Assembly (NCBI GenBank): GCA_965230625.1
Contig: CBDDLL010000002.1
Location: forward strand, 1,612,001-1,676,000
Length of the DNA stretch: 64,000 bases
Direction of reading: 5' to 3'
DNA from: Saccharicrinis sp965230625
GTDB lineage: Bacteria > Bacteroidota > Bacteroidia > Bacteroidales > Marinilabiliaceae
Shown: one piece after another, positions 8,877 to 18,653 of the stretch
Position numbering within the stretch: the stretch's first letter is position 1
Layout: each line of letters begins with the position of its first letter
Made by a program: the position numbers and the translations under genes
The notes under the pieces: model-generated
Seen by the model: the letters and a program-made list of their open reading frames with translations, nothing else
The model's database searches: none
What the model was told of the DNA's origin: nothing

Positions 8877-10157
8877 ATGCAGAAAAGAGATTACGTTTTT
8901 AACAAACTCAAGATTATAAATGATCCAGTTTATGGTTTTGTTAAAATTCCGTTTGATTTAATATATGATCTTTTACAGCATAGGTATTTTCAGCGGTTAA
9001 GGGGCATTAAGCAATTGGGGCTTACTTCTACAGTATATCCCGGTGCTATGCATAACAGATTTCAGCATGCAGTTGGAGCTATGCATTTAATGTCGCAAGC
9101 TGTTGCTGTGTTGCAATCCAAAGGAATAAATATTACAGAGGAAGAATCCAGAGCTGTTCATATAGCCATTTTATTGCACGACATTGGTCATGGGCCATTC
9201 TCTCATGCACTAGAACACTCTGTTGTTGAGGGAGTTTCTCATGAGGAAATTTCTGTTCTTTTTATGGAACGATTAAACGAAGAGTTTAATGGAGATCTTT
9301 CACTGGCAATTGATATATTTAAAAACAATTACCCCAAAAAGTTCTTACATCAATTGGTAAGTAGCCAACTTGATATGGATAGGCTAGATTACTTAAAACG
9401 AGATAGTTTTTTTAGTGGTGTAACAGAGGGAGTTATTGGTTCGGACAGGATTATTAAAATGCTTCATGTACATAATGATCAATTGGTTGTAGAATCAAAA
9501 GGAATATATTCTATAGAAAAATTTTTAATTGCCCGTAGATTAATGTATTGGCAAGTTTACTTACATAAAACTGCTATTGTGGCAGAAAGGATGTTAGTAA
9601 ATGTACTTCAACGGGCAAAGTTTTTAATCCATAAAGGTGATGAATTATTTGCTACTCCTCAACTCCTTTACTTTATGAAGGAAAACATAACCTATGATAA
9701 TTTTGTAACAGACAAAAGTATCCTTGAAAAATTCTCCTTACTCGACGATGGAGATATAATGTCTGCTATTAAGGTTTGGACAAACCATCAGGATTTTATT
9801 TTATCAACACTATCCAAATCCATTGTAAACAGAGACTTCCTTCACATTGAACTCAGAAAAGAACCTTTTGACAAACAAATAATTAAGCAAATTAAAAACA
9901 AGATTAAAAATGATTATGGCTTAACAGGCAAGGGAGAAGTAAGGTATTTTGTTAGTACTGAAACTATTGAAAACCATGCGTACAGTTTGACCGATGAAAA
10001 AATTAACATATTATTTTCTGGTGGCACAATAAAAGATGTATCAACGGCTTCCGACATCCTAAACCTTTCTGTTTTAAGCAAAAACGTAAAAAAAAATATT
10101 TTGATTTATCCAAAATCAATTCGAAAATGGGTGAGCGAAATTCATTCAAATATATAG
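8877..10157 (+). CDS. HD-domain phosphohydrolase
   Basis: A 426-residue cytoplasmic protein of the HD superfamily related to dNTP triphosphohydrolases and SAMHD1-like proteins. Metal-binding signatures are RFQHAVGAMHL (first His), ILLHDIGHGPFSHALEHS (HD pair plus histidine) and SQLDMDRLDYLKRDS (distal Asp). The N-terminal KIINDPVYGFVKIP is shared by this family. The C-terminal ~200 residues are helical and not recognised in detail. The substrate is unknown. It lies 111 bases upstream of lpxD, a neighbourhood common in Bacteroidota, but a separate promoter for lpxD is present. Confidence 0.88.
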   Translation: MQKRDYVFNKLKIINDPVYGFVKIPFDLIYDLLQHRYFQRLRGIKQLGLTSTVYPGAMHNRFQHAVGAMHLMSQAVAVLQSKGINITEEESRAVHIAILLHDIGHGPFSHALEHSVVEGVSHEEISVLFMERLNEEFNGDLSLAIDIFKNNYPKKFLHQLVSSQLDMDRLDYLKRDSFFSGVTEGVIGSDRIIKMLHVHNDQLVVESKGIYSIEKFLIARRLMYWQVYLHKTAIVAERMLVNVLQRAKFLIHKGDELFATPQLLYFMKENITYDNFVTDKSILEKFSLLDDGDIMSAIKVWTNHQDFILSTLSKSIVNRDFLHIELRKEPFDKQIIKQIKNKIKNDYGLTGKGEVRYFVSTETIENHAYSLTDEKINILFSGGTIKDVSTASDILNLSVLSKNVKKNILIYPKSIRKWVSEIHSNI

Positions 10158-10218
10158 TTTGAAGATTTTAAATATGTTTATTACTTCAACACATAAAAGA
10201 AAAAATCTAGTCTTCTCG

Positions 10219-10251
10219 TTGGTATTGATGAGGATAATATTATTAGATTTG
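10219..10251 (+). promoter_or_regulatory. Promoter of lpxD operon
   Basis: TTG (10219-10221), a 22-base spacer and TAGATTTG (10244-10251), a full match to the TAnnTTTG -7 box, 17 bases before the lpxD start. Confidence 0.55.
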
Positions 10252-10268
10252 CACCAAATTTTTAAAAA

Positions 10269-11309
10269 ATGGAATTCTCAGCTAAGCAAATTGCAGAACT
10301 AATTGATGGGGTTATTGTAGGAGACCCGGAGGTTAAAGTAAACAATGTTTCAAAGATTGAAGATGGTAAACCAGGTACCATTACTTTTTTAGCTAACCCC
10401 AAATACACTAACTACATTTACGACACTAATGCATCGGTGGTTATTGTTAATAACACATTTGAACCGGAGAGGGATGTAAAAGCCACAATGATTAAAACAG
10501 AAGATGCTTATAGTTCTGTGGCTAAGCTTATGCAAATGTATGTCGACTCGAAACCTCGTAAAACAGGAATAGAACAACCGTCTTTTATTTCAGAGACTGC
10601 GCAGTTAGGAGACTTCCCATATATTGGTGCATTTGTATACATTGGCGAAAATGTAAAAATAGGGAATAATGTTAGCATTTATCCTAATTCCTATATTGGC
10701 GATAATGTAACCATTGGTGATAATTGTATTATATATGCTGGTGTTAAAATATATCACGATTGCCAAGTAGGTAATAATTGTATTTTACACGCAGGGTGTG
10801 TAGTTGGTTCTGACGGTTTTGGATTTGCACCAGATGAAAACAATGAATATGTAAAAATTCCGCAGTTAGGGAATGTAGTACTTGAAGACGACTGCGAAGT
10901 TGGGGCAAATACAGCTTTAGATAGAGCTACTATGGGCTCAACTGTACTGAAAAAAGGTGTTAAGCTTGATAATTTTGTTCAAATTGCACACAATGTAGAA
11001 ATTGGTGAAAATACGGTAATTGCTGCAATGTCGGGTGTAGCAGGATCATCAATAATTGGTAAGAATTGTATGTTTGGAGGACATGCCGGTGTTATTGGTC
11101 ACTTAAAAATTGCTGATGGGGTTAAACTAGGTGCTTATACTGGTGTTGCCGGAAATATCAAAAAAGAAGGAGCTGTGCTTAGAGGAGCCCCTGCGTTTGA
11201 TGCTCACAGTTTTGCCCGTTCGTGGATTAACTTAAAAAAACTGCCAGATTTAGCTAACGAAGTACGTGACCTTAAGCAACAAATTAAATCACTAAAAGGC
11301 GAAGAATAA
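10269..11309 (+). CDS. lpxD: UDP-3-O-acylglucosamine N-acyltransferase
   Basis: A 346-residue acyltransferase that adds the second hydroxyacyl chain in lipid A synthesis, from acyl-ACP. Residues 1-~100 are the uridine-binding N-terminal domain (FSAKQIAELIDGVIVGDPEV); residues ~110-310 are left-handed beta-helix hexapeptide repeats, including SDGFGFAPD and the catalytic-histidine region LDNFVQIAHNVEIGENTVI. The C-terminal helix ends in LKQQIKSLKG. Length matches the family. It precedes lpxC-fabZ by 46 bases, the usual lipid A cluster order in this phylum. Confidence 0.96.
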   Translation: MEFSAKQIAELIDGVIVGDPEVKVNNVSKIEDGKPGTITFLANPKYTNYIYDTNASVVIVNNTFEPERDVKATMIKTEDAYSSVAKLMQMYVDSKPRKTGIEQPSFISETAQLGDFPYIGAFVYIGENVKIGNNVSIYPNSYIGDNVTIGDNCIIYAGVKIYHDCQVGNNCILHAGCVVGSDGFGFAPDENNEYVKIPQLGNVVLEDDCEVGANTALDRATMGSTVLKKGVKLDNFVQIAHNVEIGENTVIAAMSGVAGSSIIGKNCMFGGHAGVIGHLKIADGVKLGAYTGVAGNIKKEGAVLRGAPAFDAHSFARSWINLKKLPDLANEVRDLKQQIKSLKGEE

Positions 11310-11355
11310 CCTATTTGTGCATCTTAAAACAAACGAATAGTACAATAAATTTGAT

Positions 11356-12756
11356 ATGGTAGAAAATCAGAATACACTTGCTAACCCAGCAACCTTAAAA
11401 GGAGCAGGGTTGCATACCGGAGCTATAGTAAATATGGTTTTAAATCCGGCTCCTGTAAATCACGGATACAAATTTAAAAGAACAGATCTTGAAGGTCAAC
11501 CAATAATAGATGCATATGCAGAAAACGTTACTTTTACTCAACGCGGTACTGTATTGCAAAAGAAAGATGCATCTGTAAGTACTATTGAACATTGCTTAGC
11601 TGCTTTAAGAGGTCTAGGTGTTGATAACTGCCTGATAGAAATAGATGGTCCTGAAGTTCCTATTTTAGACGGTAGCTCAAAATATTTTGTGTCAGCTATT
11701 AAAGAAGCTGGAATTAAAGAACAAGATGCTAAAAGAAAATATTTTGTAGTAAAAGAGAAAATGGTTTTCGAAAACAAAGAAAAAGGAATCAAAATGGTAG
11801 CACTACCAGATGATTCTTTTAGTGTTGATACCATGATATCTTTTAATAACTCAACTTTTTTACAGAGTCAGTTTGCATCATTGGCTAGCATTGATGAGTT
11901 TGAAGAAGAAGTAAGCGCTTGCCGTACTTTCGTATTTCTACATGAGGTTGAAATGTTAATGGAGCATAACCTTATTAAGGGTGGTGACCTTGAAAATGCT
12001 ATTGTAATTATCGATCGTGAAGTCACACAAGAGGAATTAGATAGATTAGCTGACTTGTTTAACCAACCAAGAGTTGAAGTTAAGCCTATTGGAATCTTGA
12101 ATAATTTAGAGTTGGTTCACCATAATGAGCCTGCGCGTCATAAGTTACTTGATGTAATTGGAGACTTATGTTTGGCAGGTCTTCCTATTAAAGGTAAAAT
12201 TATTGCTACCCGCCCAGGCCATCATGCTAATGTTGAATTTGCAAAAATGATTCGCTCCGAAATAAAGAAACAATCAAATAAACCAGAGGTTCCACCATAC
12301 GATCCAAATAAAGAGCCAATATGCGACATCAATAAAATAAGAAGTATGTTGCCTCATCGTTACCCATTTTTATTGGTTGATAAAATAATTGACCTCCAAG
12401 AAACTTATGTAGTAGGTATTAAAAACATTACACTTAACGAACCTTTCTTCCAAGGTCATTTCCCTACAGAACCGGTTATGCCCGGAGTTTTATTAGTAGA
12501 AGCTATGGCACAATGCGGAGGAATATTTGTATTGAACCAAGTAGATGATCCAGAAAACTATTCAACTTACTTTATGAAACTTGATAATATTAAGTTTAGA
12601 AAGAAAGTAGTGCCTGGTGATACTGTAATATTTAAACTGGACTTACTAACTCCTATGCGTCGTGGTGTTGCTAACATGAAAGGAACGGCATTTGTAGGAG
12701 ACAGTATTGTAGCTGAAGGTGAATTTATGGCCAATGTTGCACGCAACAAAGCTTAA
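11356..12756 (+). CDS. lpxC-fabZ: Bifunctional UDP-3-O-acyl-GlcNAc deacetylase / 3-hydroxyacyl-ACP dehydratase
   Basis: A 466-residue natural fusion typical of Bacteroidota. LpxC (residues 1-~310) is the zinc deacetylase that commits substrate to lipid A; visible motifs are STIEHCLAALRGLGVDN, VHHNEPARHKLLDVIGDL and RPGHHANVEFAK with the zinc and catalytic histidines. FabZ (~320-466) dehydrates hydroxyacyl-ACP for fatty acid elongation; its active site is in FFQGHFPTEPVMPGVLLVEA, preceded by MLPHRYPFLLVDKI. The two enzymes compete for the same hydroxyacyl-ACP pool, so the fusion couples lipid A and phospholipid supply. It lies between lpxD and lpxA. Confidence 0.97.
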   Translation: MVENQNTLANPATLKGAGLHTGAIVNMVLNPAPVNHGYKFKRTDLEGQPIIDAYAENVTFTQRGTVLQKKDASVSTIEHCLAALRGLGVDNCLIEIDGPEVPILDGSSKYFVSAIKEAGIKEQDAKRKYFVVKEKMVFENKEKGIKMVALPDDSFSVDTMISFNNSTFLQSQFASLASIDEFEEEVSACRTFVFLHEVEMLMEHNLIKGGDLENAIVIIDREVTQEELDRLADLFNQPRVEVKPIGILNNLELVHHNEPARHKLLDVIGDLCLAGLPIKGKIIATRPGHHANVEFAKMIRSEIKKQSNKPEVPPYDPNKEPICDINKIRSMLPHRYPFLLVDKIIDLQETYVVGIKNITLNEPFFQGHFPTEPVMPGVLLVEAMAQCGGIFVLNQVDDPENYSTYFMKLDNIKFRKKVVPGDTVIFKLDLLTPMRRGVANMKGTAFVGDSIVAEGEFMANVARNKA

Positions 12757-12998
12757 AGACACTTTATTTGCTTTTATTGAACGTTTAAGTAAATTAATTA
12801 TCAGTTCATTGACATATAATATCGATTAATTAAGTTTAATTTTTTTTATTAAAATTCTTAAACTATTTTCGCAGCTGAAAAAATTTAGGGAAAAAAATAG
12901 GTAATTAAAACCTAATAATGGATAATACTTGCGAATTTGAAGAGAAGCTGGCGGTAGACATCGATCCAGGGCAGACAGAGAAAAGTAAATCGAAACAC

Positions 12999-13790
12999 AT
13001 GAAACAACCTTTGGCATACATTCACCCTGAAGCTAAAATAGCTCCAAATGTGGTAATTGAACCATTTGTAACAATTGATAAAAATGTTGTAATTGAAGAA
13101 GGAACTCGCATTGGTTCTAATGTAACTATTTTAGAGGGTGCAAGAATTGGTAAAAACTGTAATATATTTCCAGGAGCAGTTATTTCAGCCGTTCCACAAG
13201 ATTTAAAATTTGCCGGTGAAGAATCCGTTGCTATTATTGGTGATAACACAACAATTAGAGAATGTGTAACCGTTAACAGAGGTACGGCATCAAAGGGCAA
13301 AACTGTAGTTGGTAGTAATTGCCTGCTTATGGCCTATACACATATTGCACATGATACTATTGTTGGAAATAATGTAATTATTGCTAATGCAACCCAAATT
13401 GCAGGTGAAGTAATGATAGACGATTTTGCTATCATTGGTGGATCTTCTGCCATTCATCAATTTGTACACATTGGTTCGCATGTAATGATACAAGGTGGTT
13501 CTTTGTTAAGCAAAGATGTTCCCCCATATGTAAAAGTTGGTAATACTAAAATGTCGTACGGTGGAATTAACTCAATTGGGTTACGACGTAGAAATTATAC
13601 GAATGAGCAAATAACAGGAATTCAAAATATATACCGTGTTTTGTATCAAAGTGGCTTGAATAATACAGAAGCTATTGATAAAATTGAGGCAGAATTACCT
13701 GCTTCTAAAGAACGTGATGAAATTATTTTGTTTGTAAAAAATTCACAACGAGGAATTATCAAAGGATACTCATCAGTATCTGAAAGATAA
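12999..13790 (+). CDS. lpxA: UDP-N-acetylglucosamine O-acyltransferase
   Basis: A 263-residue enzyme for the first step of lipid A synthesis. Hexapeptide repeats run from residue ~8 to ~190, with VTVNRGT, the catalytic-histidine segment MAYTHIAHDTIVGNN and SSAIHQFVHIGSHVMIQGGS; the C-terminal helical domain has SIGLRRRNYTNEQI. The start at 12999 (MKQPLAYIHPEA) matches other LpxA proteins. An in-frame ATG at 12918 would add 27 hydrophilic residues (MDNTCEFEEK...) not expected in the family. The 242-base gap after lpxC-fabZ is long for this cluster. Confidence 0.93.
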   Translation: MKQPLAYIHPEAKIAPNVVIEPFVTIDKNVVIEEGTRIGSNVTILEGARIGKNCNIFPGAVISAVPQDLKFAGEESVAIIGDNTTIRECVTVNRGTASKGKTVVGSNCLLMAYTHIAHDTIVGNNVIIANATQIAGEVMIDDFAIIGGSSAIHQFVHIGSHVMIQGGSLLSKDVPPYVKVGNTKMSYGGINSIGLRRRNYTNEQITGIQNIYRVLYQSGLNNTEAIDKIEAELPASKERDEIILFVKNSQRGIIKGYSSVSER

Positions 13791-13819
13791 GCAGTTACAC
13801 AAAAGAAAATCATATAAAT

Positions 13820-13852
13820 AGCCGGACTAATAAAAAAAGTTCGGCTTTTTTT
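13820..13852 (+). terminator. Terminator after lpxA
   Basis: AGCCGGACT (13820-13828) / AGTTCGGCT (13838-13846) stem with one G-U pair followed by seven T residues; marks the end of the lipid A cluster. Confidence 0.8.
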
Positions 13853-13912
13853 ATGGAATTTTATCGAGGTTAGCATCCTAGCTGTAGAAAACAAATTTTA
13901 AAATATACAGCT

Positions 13913-15850
13913 ATGAAGTCAATCTTTTTAATATGTAGTTTTTTGAGCTTGTTTGTATTTGCTCAAGCAACAAAAGTTATAACAGGTATTGTTTATGATG
14001 AAAATAACACTCCAATACCTGGTGTTAATGTAATTGAAAAAGGAACTACCAATGGAACAGTTACCGATTTTGATGGAACATTTACTATTAGTGTATCCGA
14101 TGAAGATGCTGTTTTAATTATCTCTTTTATTGGATTTCTTTCGCAAGAAATTCCTGTAAAAGGTAAAAGTAAAATTAACGTAGTCCTTATTGCTGATAAT
14201 CAAGCTTTAGATGAAGTTGTCGTTACTAGTTATTCTCCTACAAGAAAAATTAAAAGAGCTATTACCGGTGCCGTTTCAGGAATTAGAATACGTGGTAAAT
14301 CGAGTCTGCGAAAAGAAGCAGCTTGCCATACATATATTCCTCCTCAATATATACCTGAGTCAACCGAAGACTATGCTACATTTAACGAAAACAAATTTCT
14401 AGACCCTAAAAATGAGCCTCTTTCAACCTTTTCTGTAGATGTAGACAGAGCATCGTATACTAATGTTAGACGTTTTATCAACCAAGGAACACTACCTCCT
14501 GCCGATGCTGTTAGAATTGAAGAAATGATTAACTACTTCAATTATGAATATGCTGAACCAACTAATAAACATCCTTTTGCGATACACCATGAAGTAGCTT
14601 CCTGTCCATGGAATAAACAACATTACTTAATGAAAGTAGCTTTGCAAGGTAAAAGAATAAAAAAGGATAAGTTACCACCTTCAAACCTTGTTTTCCTAAT
14701 TGATGTATCTGGCTCTATGAGTTCAGCCAATAAATTACCTTTATTGAAATCGGCTCTTAAAATGTTGGTTAATGAATTAAGAGAGGAAGATAAGGTATCG
14801 ATTGTAGTCTATGCTGGCGCTGCAGGTGTAATATTAGAACCTACCTCTGGTAAAAACAAAAAAGACATTGTTGACGCTCTAGATAAGCTTAACGCAGGTG
14901 GCTCTACAGCTGGTGGAGCGGGATTAAAATTAGCTTACAAACTTGCACATGAAAATTTACTTACAGATGGTAACAACAGAATTATATTGGCAACGGATGG
15001 AGACTTTAATGTTGGGGTAAGTAGTAATAATGAAATGGAAAAGCTAATTGAAACAGAGCGAGAGAAAGGTATTTTTATTACTGTAGCGGGTTTTGGAATG
15101 GGCAATTATAAAGATAGTAAAATGGAAATTATTGCCGATAAAGGAAATGGAAACTACTTTTATATTGACAACATACAGGAAGCTCGAAAAGCAATGGTTG
15201 AAGAGTTTGGGGGAACCTTATTTACTATAGCTAAGGATGTTAAATTTCAATTGGAATTTAACCCTATGCACGTAGCTGGCTATCGTTTAATTGGTTATGA
15301 AAATCGCTTATTAAATAAAGAAGATTTTAATGACGATAAAAAGGATGCCGGAGAAATTGGTGCAGGACATACAGTTACTGCATTGTATGAGATTATTCCT
15401 ATTGGTGCTAAAGACATTAAAGAATATATTCCAGGTGTTGATGCTTTGAAGTACCAGTCATCTAAACCAAAGAAAAATAACAAAGAAATTAAAAATTCAT
15501 TTGCTGATGAATTACTAACTCTTAAGCTCAGATATAAGCAGCCTAAAGCTAGTAAGAGTACTCTTTTAGTTGAAACCGTTAAGAATAAAGTATTGGCTTA
15601 CGAAAAATCTACACACGATTTTAAATTTGCTGCTTCAATAGCCGCTTGGGGGATGAAATTAAGAAACTCAGATTATATTGAAAAAGTTGAATATCCAGAA
15701 ATTATTAGTTGGGCTAAAGCTTCCAAAGCTAACGATGAAGAAGGATATAAGGCTGAAATGATTCGCCTAATGAAATCGGTACAAGTTTTGTCTGAAGCAT
15801 TAAGCATGCAAAACAGTAAATCACATTTACACGTAAGTGCCGAAGACTAA
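13913..15850 (+). CDS. Exported VWA-domain protein with SusC-like N-terminal domain (YfbK-like)
   Basis: A 645-residue protein with a signal peptide (SIFLICSFLSLFVFAQA). Residues ~22-100 are a CarboxypepD_reg-like domain (GIVYDENNTPIPGVNVIEKG), followed by DEVVVTSY and ITGAVSGIRIRG, which mimic the start of SusC/TonB receptor plugs, but no barrel follows. Next come a YfbK-type segment (PLSTFSVDVDRASYTNVRRF, EEMINYFNYEY), a VWA domain with the metal site DVSGSMSSANKL and ATDGDFNVG (~260-420), and a C-terminal DUF3520-like region. VWA domains usually mediate protein contacts; the role is unknown. Single gene between terminators. Confidence 0.85.
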   Translation: MKSIFLICSFLSLFVFAQATKVITGIVYDENNTPIPGVNVIEKGTTNGTVTDFDGTFTISVSDEDAVLIISFIGFLSQEIPVKGKSKINVVLIADNQALDEVVVTSYSPTRKIKRAITGAVSGIRIRGKSSLRKEAACHTYIPPQYIPESTEDYATFNENKFLDPKNEPLSTFSVDVDRASYTNVRRFINQGTLPPADAVRIEEMINYFNYEYAEPTNKHPFAIHHEVASCPWNKQHYLMKVALQGKRIKKDKLPPSNLVFLIDVSGSMSSANKLPLLKSALKMLVNELREEDKVSIVVYAGAAGVILEPTSGKNKKDIVDALDKLNAGGSTAGGAGLKLAYKLAHENLLTDGNNRIILATDGDFNVGVSSNNEMEKLIETEREKGIFITVAGFGMGNYKDSKMEIIADKGNGNYFYIDNIQEARKAMVEEFGGTLFTIAKDVKFQLEFNPMHVAGYRLIGYENRLLNKEDFNDDKKDAGEIGAGHTVTALYEIIPIGAKDIKEYIPGVDALKYQSSKPKKNNKEIKNSFADELLTLKLRYKQPKASKSTLLVETVKNKVLAYEKSTHDFKFAASIAAWGMKLRNSDYIEKVEYPEIISWAKASKANDEEGYKAEMIRLMKSVQVLSEALSMQNSKSHLHVSAED

Positions 15851-15931
15851 AATTTCTTTCTAACTGCGAATAAGTTATAATAAATATACCACCATCCTAA
15901 AAAATCTGATCTTAAACACTTTTCAATTTTG

Positions 15932-15970
15932 AAATGGTCAAGTTAGTTAATTCTAACTTGACCATTTTGT
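15932..15970 (+). terminator. Terminator after the VWA gene
   Basis: A perfect 15-bp inverted repeat: arms 15932-15946 (AAATGGTCAAGTTAG) and 15953-15967, 6-base loop, ending in TTTTG. Confidence 0.75.
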
Positions 15971-16434
15971 TAAAGCCCTTAGGTTATTCTAATAGTTCAA
16001 ATAATGCCACATATAAATCTCTCAATCTTTACTTTTAATCAAAAAACGAGAGAATATTTTAAAAATAAAATTCCCACATTGTTAAGTTTTACATCATTAA
16101 ATAAAGATTTTTTAACATTTTCTTTCTTTATTTCTGTATTTAATTATCCTTTTAGGACACATACTTATCATTTTCAGGTATTAAGATAGACTTTCACAAA
16201 ACTATTTTCAAAACATCCTGTATAACAAAATATTAAAACTATTAAATTCAACACAGACTCATTATCTGAACGTTACAGTTATTTTTCATTATTGATATTT
16301 TTTCAGTTCTCTCCATTTTATTTAGGTTGAGTTAATGTTTTATTCATAACACATTTCTTTCTTGTAATAAACGAACTCCCTTAACAAGAGTATTTTTTAC
16401 TTGGATTTAATATTTAAACAAAAACTCATTAATC
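15971..16434. other. AT-rich intergenic region
   Basis: No gene, repeat or recognisable promoter seen. A 61-codon frame at 16004-16189 has low-complexity composition and no family likeness, and is not accepted as a gene. Confidence 0.5.
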
Positions 16435-18549
16435 ATGAAAAATTTATTTTCCTTAAGCATTTTGCTTTGGGCAGTAACAACTTTGAGCTTAGCTCAACAT
16501 CCTTCAATTGGTGGTTACAATGTTTATTATGGCCACTTACACAATCACACAACTGTATCTGACGGTTCTGGAAGTCCTGACAGAGCTTATAGCACTGCTA
16601 GAAGTAATGGACTAGACTTCTTTGGTACTGCAGATCATGCTGAGTCAACTTCCAGTTCGGAATACACTACAATTAAAAACACTGCCAATAATTATAATCA
16701 GGATGGTGTTTTTACTACTTTTTATGGTTTTGAATGGTCAAGCGGAACTTATGGACATATTGCTGTAATCAATTCACCTGACCATTGTAGTTCAAGAAGT
16801 TCTTCTACTAATACTTTCGACGAACTTCGTAGTTGGATGTCATCAAGAGAATGTATTGCATTCTTTAATCACCCTGGTCGTGAAGATGATAGCGGTAGAG
16901 AGTTTGATCACTTTACTGATACTCCTGACGACAAATTTGTTGGTATAGAGCTATGGAATAAGACTTCTGGTTTTTCAAGGTATTATTACAATGATGGTTA
17001 TTATCGTAATGATGGACAAATGGGATATTGGGAGGAAGCTCTTGCCAGAGGATGGAAATTAGGAGCCAGTGGTGCTGAAGATAATCATGGTACCAACTGG
17101 GGTGCATGGGTTGATTACAGAATGGCTATCCTTTCTAATAATCTTACTCGTACTGATCTATATGAAGCAATGAAGGCGAGAAGATTTTTTTCAACAGAAG
17201 ATGAAAATATTGCCCTTTCGTTCAAAATTAGTGATCAGGAAATGGGATCAACTGTTACTGGTGGTAGTTTGAATATGATTGTTCGAGCCACAGATGGTAA
17301 CAGAGAAACTTACAATAAAATTATGCTTTTTAAAAATGGTGTTGAATTCCAAACATGGAACATAAATACTTCAAATATAAACCATACATATACATTATCT
17401 GCTAGTGATGGAGATTTCTACTATGTTAAAATAACCCAGGCTGACGGTGATGAAGCTATCTCCTCTCCTATTTGGATTGAAGGTGGTTCTAGTAACAATG
17501 CTCCTGAATGCTCATTAACAACACCAACCAATGGAACACACTACGATAATCCTCAAAACATAACTATAACAGCCACTGCATCTGATAGCGACGGTTCAAT
17601 TTCTCAAGTTGAATTCTTTGTAAACGATAATTCTGTAGGTACTGATACATCTTCTCCCTATTCAATCAATTACAATATTTCGGCTAATGGAAGTTATTCA
17701 ATTTATGCTGTTGCTACTGATAACTTAGAAGCAAAAACCAATTCGTCTACTGTAAATATAACTGTTGGAGATACTCCTACAGAAGAATTACTAACATATG
17801 ATGATTTTGAATCAGGTTGGGGTAACTGGGTTGATGGTGGTAGCGATTGTTATCGTTATACAGGTGGTACATATGCTCATCAAGGGAATGATGCTTTGGG
17901 ATTACAAGACAATAGTGGAACACGCTCTTCTTCGTGGTTGGCTAATAGCTTAGATGTTACTTCTTACAACGAGTTAAAAGTAGAATTTTGGTATATGCCT
18001 GTTAGTATGGATAACTCTAACGAAGACTTTTGGTTACAGTATTATAATGGATCTAGCTGGATTACTATTGAGACATGGGCTAGAGGAACTGATTTTGAGA
18101 ACAATAATTTTTATTTTGAATCTGTAATCATCAAGTCATCAGACTATAATTTCCCAAGTAACGCCTCGTTCCGTTTCAGATGTGATGCTTCATCAAATTC
18201 TGATGATGTTTATATTGATGAAATTGCCATTAGTGGTATTACGAGTACATTAAAAGCAGCTTCGTTCGAAGAGGTTATGTTGAACCAAGTTGATGATCAA
18301 AAAAGCAATTCAATCAAATTCAATATCTATCCAAATCCTGCCAATGGAGATTATGCTACAATTAACATAGAACAAGCTAGAGAAAACATGACTGTTCGTG
18401 TGTTTGACATCCATGGAATTCATTATTTAACAATTCCAGTTGAAAGCAATAAGATAGAAATCCCTATTTACCAACTAAATAGTGGTATTTACCTAGTTGT
18501 TTTATCAAACGGTAATCAACAACAGGTTGAAAAATTAATTATTAAGTAA
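16435..18549 (+). CDS. PHP-type metallohydrolase (CehA/McbA-like) with T9SS sorting domain
   Basis: A 704-residue secreted protein. After a signal peptide ending near residue 20 (LSLAQ), residues ~28-260 are a PHP metal-dependent hydrolase domain: HLHNHTTVSDGSG (His36, His38, Asp43), FFGTADHAE, FFNHPGRE and GASGAEDNHG. Then come a bacterial Ig-like module (~350-440, TATASDSDGSISQVEFFVND), a jelly-roll-like domain (~450-600, YDDFESGWGNWVDGG) and a type A T9SS sorting domain (IYPNPANGDYATI... to the C-terminus). It is expected to be exported by T9SS and attached to the surface or released. PHP members cleave phosphoester or related bonds; the substrate is unknown. Confidence 0.87.
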   Translation: MKNLFSLSILLWAVTTLSLAQHPSIGGYNVYYGHLHNHTTVSDGSGSPDRAYSTARSNGLDFFGTADHAESTSSSEYTTIKNTANNYNQDGVFTTFYGFEWSSGTYGHIAVINSPDHCSSRSSSTNTFDELRSWMSSRECIAFFNHPGREDDSGREFDHFTDTPDDKFVGIELWNKTSGFSRYYYNDGYYRNDGQMGYWEEALARGWKLGASGAEDNHGTNWGAWVDYRMAILSNNLTRTDLYEAMKARRFFSTEDENIALSFKISDQEMGSTVTGGSLNMIVRATDGNRETYNKIMLFKNGVEFQTWNINTSNINHTYTLSASDGDFYYVKITQADGDEAISSPIWIEGGSSNNAPECSLTTPTNGTHYDNPQNITITATASDSDGSISQVEFFVNDNSVGTDTSSPYSINYNISANGSYSIYAVATDNLEAKTNSSTVNITVGDTPTEELLTYDDFESGWGNWVDGGSDCYRYTGGTYAHQGNDALGLQDNSGTRSSSWLANSLDVTSYNELKVEFWYMPVSMDNSNEDFWLQYYNGSSWITIETWARGTDFENNNFYFESVIIKSSDYNFPSNASFRFRCDASSNSDDVYIDEIAISGITSTLKAASFEEVMLNQVDDQKSNSIKFNIYPNPANGDYATINIEQARENMTVRVFDIHGIHYLTIPVESNKIEIPIYQLNSGIYLVVLSNGNQQQVEKLIIK

Positions 18550-18590
18550 TTTACTTAACCACTCACAAAAAAACACTAAAATTATTACAC

Positions 18591-18653
18591 CCTCTAGTTC
18601 CTTAATGGGATAATTACTAATCTGCTTATGTCCATGAGGAACTAGAGGTTTTT
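18591..18653 (+). terminator. Terminator after the PHP gene
   Basis: Perfect 12-bp arms CCTCTAGTTCCT (18591-18602) and AGGAACTAGAGG (18637-18648) around a 34-base loop, followed by TTTTTAT. The loop is unusually long. Confidence 0.65.

Noticed and set aside
11346..11353. TAAATTTG directly ahead of lpxC-fabZ
   Set aside because: It matches the -7 box but is 2 bases from the start codon with no -33 element; a leaderless transcript is unlikely next to a co-directional upstream gene 46 bases away.
16004..16189. 61-codon frame between the VWA and PHP genes
   Set aside because: Phe/Thr/Leu-rich AT-driven sequence with no start context or family signal.
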